Positions 55,594 to 64,000 of a DNA stretch of 64,000 nt are shown piece after piece. The stretch is from NCBI GenBank assembly GCA_965178125.1, contig OZ237749.1:1136552-1200551 (forward strand), read 5' to 3'. The notes under the pieces are model-generated. The model had not been told where the DNA came from and searched no databases. It worked only from the letters and a program-made list of their open reading frames with translations. Origin of the DNA: Bilabrum cf. latius. Its lineage: Eukaryota > Bigyra: Bicosoecida > Bigyra > Bicosoecida. A program made the position numbers and the translations under genes. Each line of letters opens with the position of its first letter. The stretch's first letter is position 1.

Positions 55594-58305
55594 TCAAGTC
55601 GGTGGAGACCACTTCCGCATTTCCTTTTGGACGGTCGCTGCGTACCGCTCCGGCGAGAAGCTTGTGCGTAGGTCAGGCAGCGGCGCTGGTGGCATGGCCG
55701 GTATGCCTTCCAAATGCTCGGCCTGTGCCTCTGACCTCTCGCGAACTCCATGTGCAACGCCAAGAATAGATGCACCACTAGCTGGTCCTCTCGTAGCCAC
55801 CAGCCGCCCGGTACTTGTCCCAATGCCTTCCAATGCAGGTGTACCTGCCAGTGCAGCTGCCGCTGCAACTCTCTCGTTGGACCGGGCCACTGCCTGCATC
55901 AAGTCGATCTCCACTGCTTTAAATCTACTTTGACTGCCCACTTCATAATTACCGGCAGCTATAACTCCACCAACACTCTCTACGCCCACACGCGCACCTT
56001 GATGACGTGCGCCGCCACGCCTAATGTCCGCAGCCTGGACTGGTGCCATGTCCGCAGAGGCCACACCCTGGACTGGTGCCATGTCCGCAGAGGCCACACC
56101 CTGGACTGGTGCCATGTCCGCAGAGGCCACACCCTGGACTGGTGCCATGTCCGCAGAGGCCACCTCCTGGACTGGTGCCATGTCCGCAGAGGCCACACTC
56201 TGGACTGGTGCCATGCCCGCAGAGGCCACACTCTGGACTGGTGCCATGTCCGCAGAGGCCACACCCTGGACTGGTGCCATGTCCGCAGAGGCCACCTCCT
56301 GGACCGGTGCCATGCCCGCAGAGGCCACACCCTGGACTGGTGCCATGTCCGCAGAGGCCACCTCATGGACTGGTGCCATGCCCGCAGAGGCCACCTCCTG
56401 GACTGGTGCCATGCCCGCAGAGGCCACACTCTGGACTGGTGCCATGTCCGCAGAGGCCACACTCTGGACTGGTGCCATGTCCGCAGAGGCCACACCCTGA
56501 ACTGGTGCCATGCCCGCAGAGGCCGCACTCTGGACTGGTGCCATGTCCGCAGAGGCCACACCCTGGACTGGTGCCATGTCCGCAGAGGCCACACCCTGGA
56601 CTGGTGCCATGTCCGCAGAGGCCACCTCTTGGACTGGTGCCATGTCCGCAGAGGCCACACCCTGGACTGGTGCCACGCCAACTGATTCAATTATTACTGG
56701 AGACCACTGAGTGCGCTGACGCAGATTCTAGCCTACTTTACTACTGAATCGAGGCGTATGGTCCATTCCTCTCTCCGATTGCAGGTGCGTGTGCTGCACC
56801 GGAGGGGTGTGCTTCCAAGAGCTGCCAGAGCAGAAAGCTGGGGAGACAGTCTCTCGACCAGAGCCCAGCCGTGCGCGAGCATCATTCCCCTGCTAATCAT
56901 GCAGTGGCCCAATAGAGTTGCCGACGACAACCCCCAGGCGAGCCAGTCGTCGACGCAACCGTGCCACCGTTATCTCAGGGTCCTCTACCTTAATCGCCTC
57001 CAATGTGGGGTACATGCTAGCGGATCCAACTCCAATCATGTTCTCTAGTTCCGGTGCAGCTTTGCTTGACGATGAATCTGAGGCACTACCCCGACCTGCC
57101 GTCAGGTACTACACAGTCTCAAGCGGCTATATATCTACAGGATGCATGCGGCGATCCTAGTCCAACCTTAATTGCTGCGCTAGTTGATCAGCAGGACTTG
57201 GTTGCAACGATGTGCATGCAGCAGATACGGCCGTCAGCCTCATGCTGGTTGCCGCCGGGGCAACACCCGTGTCCGTCCTACGCTTGGGTGTGCCTGTTTC
57301 GGAAAGCAGATGGCCACGAGTTGCGCCCGAATCTGTTTCTCGCATGGCGGAGAGATTTCTAGCATCACTATTGGTGGCCTTACCTCTCAGAGCCACATCA
57401 ATAATGTCGTGCTTTGCGGTCATGCCTCCCACCGCTGTCGCAACCGCCGCATCACGAGGCTCACACATTCCAGGCAGGATTGACTACGGACTGTGCACCG
57501 GGCTGTGCATGCCACCCCTTTCTTCTTGAGATCCCACCCTATCTGGAACATAGGATTTGGTGGCTTCGTCATATCTGAACTTGGCTCTCGTTCTTCGCAC
57601 TTCCGACCTGGATAGGGGCAGAGCTGGTACCACTGGGGTAGGATCCTAGCACCCACGCGAGCGAGCCGCTTCATCATCACAAACTATATCACCGTGACGA
57701 CGGCTGTGTTGTACTTCAATTTCCGCATGGCTCTCCTGCTTGCCAGGAGGTCCACCCCCACATGATTCGGGCACTGCTGCTTCGGACTACCGTGTCAGCG
57801 CATCTGCTCCAACTATGGATGTGTGCGGCAATGAACTATCAGTTCGCACTATCGATGCAAGGTCTCCAAGTAACTTTCGAGCTGTTCGAGGTGATGCCGA
57901 CTGCAAGATGGCACCAAGAGCGTCGCCGCGGTCCCTGCTAAAGAATGAAGTTGCTGAATGGCTACTGCGCGCCGAATCCACGGAAGTTAATCCATCCACA
58001 TAATCAATACGCGCGCGATCCTGTTGTCCAGAGCTTGATTCTATTTCAAGAGACGGTTTGCGGGACGATGCTGGCGGGGACGAAGATCGACGAGGGTAGC
58101 CCGGACTAGCATGAACCCTGCTGTCTTCCCCGACTCTGTCTTCACGCTTCGATGGTGGTGCCCTTCTGCGTGGGAAAGACTGTTTGAATCTGGGAATCGA
58201 GGTCCCACGCTATATGCCGCGACATGCACACCAATATTATTAGCACAAAAATCATCGAACTCACAAAAATCGCTATCTGTAGTACTCCAAATCAATTGAC
58301 GCCAT
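55594..58305 (-). CDS. Subtelomeric repeat-containing protein (878 aa), unrecognised
   Basis: Exon 1 (58305-58265, MASIDLEYYRQRF) and exon 2 (58189-55594) join in phase over a 75-nt GT-AG intron that contains CTAATAAT. The frame holds about nine TAG codons and no TAA or TGA until TGA at 55594. Ser/Arg/Pro-rich N-terminus; a charged block AKFRYDEATKSYVPDRVG; a possible helix TVARLRRRLARLG; then 19 copies of an 11-aa repeat MAPVQ(G/E/S)VASA(D/G) and a partial copy. A unique Ala-rich tail ends EMRKWSPPT. The long unique flanks in the same frame argue that it is coding. No family recognised; the repeats give it a possible structural or surface role, which is only a guess. Confidence 0.6.
56035..56673. 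repeat. 33-bp tandem repeat (19 copies plus a partial)
   Basis: Period 33 bp from 56035. Units differ at a few positions (e.g. TGTCC/TGCCC, CACCC/CACTC/CTCCT), which in the minus-strand frame change repeat residues 6 and 11. As 33 is a multiple of three, all six frames stay open; only the minus frame has long unique flanks. Confidence 0.95.
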
Positions 58306-58457
58306 GCTATGCTTTAGTCGACAAATTGTGTGGATATTATATCTATACGGTACCTCTCAATGACCTACTCGACGACCTTTCGTTTCGAATTGCATTATGA
58401 GGATCGAACCTTCGCTGGCCTGGCGGTGGATTCGGTTCATTTAATCACTGTGCTGCG
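58306..58457. promoter_or_regulatory. Divergent promoter of the subtelomeric gene pair
   Basis: The 152 bp between two outward-facing ATGs is AT-rich compared with both genes and contains TATA-like runs near 58337-58350. The functional assignment is by position only. Confidence 0.4.
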
Positions 58458-61400
58458 ATGGCAACAACGTCTGGATTCGATCCAGCATTCGCTCATCTTG
58501 CTAAGATTGGTGCTGATCTCCGCGGTACATCGAGTCAATCAAGACCACGAGCAGATCAGCTAGGAACCGCGATATAGTGCTTACCAGCCTGTCTGCATCT
58601 TTTTGCGGTTGCCCTGCTTGACTAGACCCGCGCTGGTCCCAGTAAAGGTGCTTATCATATGGATATGATATGCCAGCAAGTTTCAGACTATGTCATTTCG
58701 GCTTTGCAAACGACAGACACACGCTGTCCAACGTGGTGCATAGATTGTTTTGGGAATTGCTCCACGCTTCTTCTCGCCGTTGACTAGGCCTGGAGGGACC
58801 CCAGCATACTTTCAGCTGTGCTATGCTTTCGGGTTGCCCAGAAGTTGGTTCGGACACCGGGCGTTGAAGTCGTCCATGTGGCGGAAGGTATCGCAGGAAT
58901 AGCGTTGATGCGGACCCGCGACTTGATGCATGATATCGTTGATTTCAGTCCTGCATACTGTGATGGCACCAGTCATAAAAAGCGCCCAGAGTCTAGCAGG
59001 CGATAGTCGGACCTTGGTCCTTTGAGCGCAAAGATTGGACGGAGTAGCTTAGGCGAGCCCCTCGACCCCAGTCACCTGCCGGTGGCAGCCAGCCGAGGGC
59101 GATCGGTTCCACAGTCAACTGTGTCTGGCTTTCATGGAGCTAGTCCTACCACAGGGATTCGAGTCCAGCGAGCACTTTCTGAGCCCCTGGAGACCTTCAG
59201 GCCTGAGCGCGTGGGTGCAGGAGCTCCCAGCAGTGGTCGCAGCTTCGATCGAACGCAGCACCTATCCAGGGCGGCATCAAGAGAGGCAGCCGGAGGCACC
59301 ATGCCGACATCTCGATCGAAGCTGGACAGGGTGTCAGACATGAGTAGTACTGACTCCGCTGGCGTAGTTCACGCATGGGTCGCTCGATGCGGCTACGCGA
59401 GGGCCGCAGTGGCTCGAGTCTTAGTGTGCTTGGAACAAGCTGACCTGCCAGGTTCGTGGGTATCAAGGTGTGCGACAGCAGCGCGAAAGAGCTGGCCGAG
59501 ACTGCCAGTGTGTGCCAACGCGCGGCTAGTGGCATGTGCAATTGCAGTAGCCAGCCCAGGTGTGCTGGATCTCTTGCATTGGCAGCAGACTGTTGCAGCA
59601 GAGACTCTGAGCCGCGCGCAGCGTGCTTCCCCAAGGTCTGGAATTCATGAGAGGGTTGCTCGACCTCTAGACCGAGCCCGGCCAATCCTTGGACTGCTGC
59701 AAGAATCTTCGAGATTCGTCGCTACACGATGCGACGCGGCTGAGGTTTCGTATTTGTGGGGATTGCGGCCGCCTGCCACTGTCAATAGCAAATCTAGCTC
59801 ATATGGCGCAGCCACGGGAGCGGCTTCACCGGGACAAGGGCCTCTATAGAGCTTGTTTCGGCCATTGACCATCTCTCTAGCGTCCAGGCTTTTATTGGTA
59901 ACGTCATCGGGTGAGGTTGAGAGCGTTGCTATCGCCCTTCTCGAAGGTGGAATCCTTGTGTTCGGCACGGAGCAGGGACACCGCGCCCCAAGCTAGCTGT
60001 GGACGCCTGCACCGCGCCCTACACTTGCATCTAAACTGAATAGGCGACCAGTTCAAACACATGGGGTTGGCACCGCATCAGATTCCTGGATCAAGAATGC
60101 AGATATAGCCGGGCGAGTCGCATTCAACTCATCGCTAGCAAGCATCTCGATGCTAGACGGTCGTCCCGAAAACCCTGACAAAGATGGGTGGGCAGTCCAC
60201 TTTCAAGCCGAGGACTGCCAAGCCATGGCTCTTGAGCCTTCAGCAAATCAGGGTTCGGCGAGGACATAGTTCAGTTCGTGGGGCATCATTGGTGGCAACA
60301 GCATAGGGCTCGTAGCGTGCTCAGCTCCAGAGAAAACGGCTGCGTTAGAGCTGTCAAAGCTTTTGCCTGATAGAGCCAGTACTCCCATCATATGCTAGGG
60401 TGTTGAGCGAAGCATGATTCTGCTGTGCCGTGGGCAAGCTGAGGCAAACAGCTGGAGCCTGGCAATCAAAGCCGAAATGGTGGGAGCGTGTGCTGCTGGC
60501 ACCAAGTTGCCTCTACCAGCTCCAATATTGGTGCCACGTGCTTTATGGCCTCTTCGGTCTGTGCTACTCCCCGGCATTGATAAAGTTTCGGCGTAGCGTG
60601 AGTCGGCTGTGGAACCAATGCCGCCGGCTGACGCAAACGTGTTCGCGTGCGATCTGTGCGGTCGGCTAGCGCCTGGACATGGAGCGCCACCCCACGTCCC
60701 TATGCTGCTAATTCCCGACCACACGACGAATGCCTGGCCATGCAGCTGCTGCACGCAGTGTTTAAGCAGGATGGCTCTGGAGGATGACTGTGACGAGGAC
60801 GTCGGCGCTCGTGACTTCGGTGCCAGGCTAGTCCTGTTGCAGAATAGAGTTGGGAGCAACCATTGCCCCTCCCGGTGCCGATTCGCGGCCTCAATGGCCT
60901 TTGGGGTGTCGAGAGACTAGGCGACTGCGTGGCTTGATGAGGCTGAACGTACTGTGATTTCCAGTGGTGCACGCGGCTAGGCTGTTCCCTCGCCACCGGG
61001 CAACTCATTGGCTCGGGCGGTGCTGTACACTATATCGTGTGGGTTACGTGTACGATTAAAAAGCGATGCGACCGTGGTGGAGCTGCATAGGCCTGATTTA
61101 GCATCCACTGACAGCCCTGCAGACACCACGTCATCAGAGCCGCAAGGTCTATCCAGCTCCGATGAGGTTCATTGGAAGAAGTGGTTTATGCCAGGTCCTG
61201 ACCGCCATGCGTTTCTTCAGGGCGAGCTACGACGAGGGGCGCGCCGTTATTGTCTGCTGGAGGAAGCCCTGTGCCTGAGGCTTCGTGCAGTTCGTTTGGA
61301 TCCTTCCGTGCAGATTAGCAAGCTTGCGCTGGAGCAGCTCAGTACTCTGTGGAGACGAACTGGTCTACTCCGTGGCGATTTTGAGGCTGCAGGGCCTGCG

Positions 61401-62288
61401 AGACCAGTTGCAGACGACGCCGCTCATCTCAAAATACCTGCCAGTGCCAACACCCCGAATGGATAGCACAGCTCTGCATCTGCCCCACAATCGAACCACC
61501 TTCATGTGCTGCGTTGGCGGTACGATTCGTACAATCGTGTTACTCGCAAGCGCGTGTGTCTAGCACCGGGCACGAGGGTCCATGTGGTGGAGCCACATCG
61601 CACGGCAGCTCTAGTAGCACAAGGCAGGGTACCTGCGTGCCCGGACCCCATGAGCATTGAGAGCTATGTCCTCGTTTCTGTCGCACAAATGCGCGGCGTC
61701 CATGCTGCCAGCAGCTATCATGCAGCACCAGCCAGTACTACAAGCTTGACTATTGGCCTTCACGAAGTTAGGCCGCTGGGGCCTGGCAGGGTGGAAGTAC
61801 GCGATGCTAGCATAACCGAAGAAAGCCCTTCTGGAGCAGGTTCGATGCTAGCAAATCCCAGCCTCGTACGACGGCAACAAGCAGGACACTCAGGTGGCGA
61901 TGCTAAGCTTGTCGATGCAGAACTGGTTTGGGTACCTCTTGACTTTTTGCGATCCCAGGGATCCAGTCTCGCAGTTAGTCCTGCTGATCTATCAGGTCTC
62001 GGATGGGATGCCTCTGCCCAGTTTGCAGCCTATGAACAGTCTGGAGTTGCCACGTACACTGCCACGGATTGGGGCTAGGACGAAAGGGCGAGTAACACAT
62101 CAACCCAGGCAGGGCGCAGCCTGGAAGTACCAATTCAGGAAGGCAAGTCAGCCACGACATTTGCATCGGCAACCCCAGTACCTAGCACAGATGAGGATGA
62201 TTCAGAATCACCTGACCTGGACCACAAAGGAGATGCAGTCGACTTCGACTTGGCTAGGGGGTCGGCAGCAGCGTTTGAATGGGATTGA
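58458..62288 (+). CDS. Large subtelomeric protein (1276 aa), unrecognised
   Basis: A continuous frame from ATG 58458 (MATTSGFDPAFAHLAKIGAD) to TGA 62286-62288, with 13 TAG codons and no TAA/TGA; the standard code would break it into 14 pieces. An upstream TGA (58398) bounds it. Two Cys clusters suggest metal binding: CPTWCIDCFGNC near residue 97, and CDLCGRL ... PCSCCTQC near residues 735-775, spaced like a zinc finger. A helical block (HAFLQGELRRGARRYCLLEE) and a globular C-terminal region follow, ending in a very acidic tail (STDEDDSESPDLDHKGDAVD). I find no known family. Confidence 0.65.
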
Positions 62289-62377
62289 CTTCAGAAGGTT
62301 GAACAAGTCCTTACGGAGCATCTGCTTTCACTTCAACCCTTTACTTTGCCATTGTCTACCTGTAGTCCGGTGCGAGT

Positions 62378-63355
62378 CCTGCCCACCTTCCAACCCTGCC
62401 ACCACTTGCTCCCGTTCGTGATGGCCCATCCGGAGCGTATCCTGCCCACCTTCCAACCCTGCCACCACTTGCTCCCGTTCGTGATGGCCCATCCGGCGCG
62501 TATCCTGCCCACCTTCCAACCCTGCCACCACTTGCTCCCGTTCGTGATGGCCCATCCGGCGCGTATCCTGCCCACCTTCCAACCCTGCCACCACTTGCTC
62601 CCGTTCGTGATGGCCCATCCGGCGCGTGTCCTGCCCACCTTCCAACCCTGCCACCACTTGCTCCCGTTCGTGATGGCCCATCCGGCGCGTATCCTGCCCA
62701 CCTTCCAACCCTGCCACCACTTGCTCCCGTTCGTGATGGCCCATCCGGCGCGTGTCCTGCCCACCTTCCAACCCTGCCACCACTTGCTCCCGTTCGTGAT
62801 GGCCCATCCGGAGCGTATCCTGCCCACCTTCCAACCCTGCCACCACTTGCTCCCGTTCGTGATGGCCCATCCGGAGCGTATCCTGCCCACCTTCCAACCC
62901 TGCCACCACTTGCTCCCGTTCGTGATGGCCCATCCGGCGCGTGTCCTGCCCACCTTCCAACCCTGCCACCACTTGCTCCCGTTCGTGACGGCCCATCCGG
63001 AGCGTATCCTGCCCACCTTCCAACCCTGCCACCACTTGCTCCCGTTCGTGATGGCCCATCCGGAGCGTATCCTGCCCACCTTCCAACCCTGCCACCACTT
63101 GCTCCCGTTCGTGATGGCCCATCCGGCGCGTATCCTGCCCACCTTCCAACCCTGCCACCACTTGCTCCCGTTCGTGATGGCCCATCCGGCGCGTATCCTG
63201 CCCACCTTCCAACCCTGCCACCACTTGCTCCCGTTCGTGATGGCCCATCCGGCGCGTATCCTGCCCACCTTCCAACCCTGCCACCACTTGCTCCCGTTCG
63301 TGATGGCCCATCCGGCGCGTGTCCTGCCCACCTTCCAACCCTGCCACCACTTGCT
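62378..63355. repeat. 63-bp subtelomeric satellite (15 copies plus a partial)
   Basis: Exact 63-bp period from 62378 to 63355. Copies vary at a few sites (GGCGCGTAT/GGCGCGTGT/GGAGCGTAT; one GTGACGG). The last, partial copy runs straight into the telomere. All frames are open because 63 is a multiple of three; no frame has a promoter side away from the telomere, so I treat it as non-coding. Confidence 0.95.
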
Positions 63356-64000
63356 TTAGGGTTAGGGTTAGGGTTAGGGTTAGGGTTAGGGTTAGGGTTA
63401 GGGTTAGGGTTAGGGTTAGGGTTAGGGTTAGGGTTAGGGTTAGGGTTAGGGTTAGGGTTAGGGTTAGGGTTAGGGTTAGGGTTAGGGTTAGGGTTAGGGT
63501 TAGGGTTAGGGTTAGGGTTAGGGTTAGGGTTAGGGTTAGGGTTAGGGTTAGGGTTAGGGTTAGGGTTAGGGTTAGGGTTAGGGTTAGGGTTAGGGTTAGG
63601 GTTAGGGTTAGGGTTAGGGTTAGGGTTAGGGTTAGGGTTAGGGTTAGGGTTAGGGTTAGGGTTAGGGTTAGGGTTAGGGTTAGGGTTAGGGTTAGGGTTA
63701 GGGTTAGGGTTAGGGTTAGGGTTAGGGTTAGGGTTAGGGTTAGGGTTAGGGTTAGGGTTAGGGTTAGGGTTAGGGTTAGGGTTAGGGTTAGGGTTAGGGT
63801 TAGGGTTAGGGTTAGGGTTAGGGTTAGGGTTAGGGTTAGGGTTAGGGTTAGGGTTAGGGTTAGGGTTAGGGTTAGGGTTAGGGTTAGGGTTAGGGTTAGG
63901 GTTAGGGTTAGGGTTAGGGTTAGGGTTAGGGTTAGGGTTAGGGTTAGGGTTAGGATTAGGGTTAGGGTTAGGGTTAGGGTTAGGGTTAGGGTTAGGGTTA
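63356..64000 (+). repeat. Telomere, (TTAGGG)n
   Basis: About 107 TTAGGG units, G-rich strand running 5' to 3' toward the window edge, as expected at the right end of a chromosome. One unit reads TTAGGA (A at 63955). The junction is CTTGCTTTAGGG. Confidence 0.99.

Noticed and set aside
1-62288. TAG as selenocysteine, pyrrolysine, leucine or regulated readthrough; or the genes as pseudogenes
   Set aside because: TAG falls at conserved Gln positions, about 100 times, in housekeeping genes with otherwise intact frames and no frameshifts. Pseudogenes would also show TAA and TGA.
62328-63350. A 340-codon minus-strand open frame (and similar ones in other frames) over the 63-bp array
   Set aside because: A 63-bp period keeps every frame open. 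The frame begins at the telomere edge with no room for a promoter and has no unique sequence, so it is satellite, not a gene.
1-64000. CRISPR arrays, transposons, rRNA genes
   Set aside because: None seen. The tandem arrays have no spacers, and no transposase or reverse transcriptase signature appears in any frame I read.

Overview
This window is the end of a linear nuclear chromosome from a ciliated (flagellate-bearing), GC-rich protist-type eukaryote. Evidence: spliceosomal GT-AG introns, a 645-nt TTAGGG telomere at the right edge, and eukaryote-only genes for intraflagellar transport (IFT121/WDR35), tubulin glycylation-type TTLL, dyskerin, ORC3, RFC4, ATG9, ribophorin II, clathrin light chain and GET4. 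I could not fix the lineage.

The genes only make sense if TAG is read as glutamine while TGA and TAA stay as stops (the NCBI table 15 assignment). Under the standard code most genes are cut into pieces; reading TAG as Gln joins them into full-length orthologs, often exactly where I recall Gln in animal orthologs. Of the 30 genes whose 3' ends I resolved with some confidence, 24 end in TGA, 6 in TAA and none in TAG. I hand-counted about 100 in-frame TAG codons. All gene models below use this code.

Layout, left to right: ORC3 (partial), lipoyl-KGD4 fusion, RPL3, short CAP, clathrin light chain, GET4, a 76-aa membrane protein, a methyltransferase, PRP40, riboflavin synthase, a C2-WW-PDZ protein, dyskerin, USP14, a TPR protein, TTLL3-like ligase (0-26 kb); an unrecognised 658-aa protein, PPP4R1, mitochondrial processing peptidase beta, SF3B6, ATG9, NDUFA4-like, two small unrecognised genes, IFT121 (26-44 kb); prefoldin 6, ribophorin II, ARL2, RFC4, a MAPR/cytochrome b5 protein, an unrecognised coiled-coil protein, DDX54 (44-55 kb). 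Then comes a subtelomeric block: two long divergent genes I cannot identify (55.6-62.3 kb), a 63-bp satellite and the telomere.

Genes are packed tightly, often alternating in strand, with divergent starts about 40-180 bp apart and convergent ends 30-200 bp apart. Most introns sit within the first 250 nt of the coding sequence, often just after a very short first exon. Most genes are housekeeping and unlinked in function. The strongest unusual features are the UAG=Gln code, a protein joining a lipoyl domain to KGD4, and the unidentified subtelomeric gene pair.
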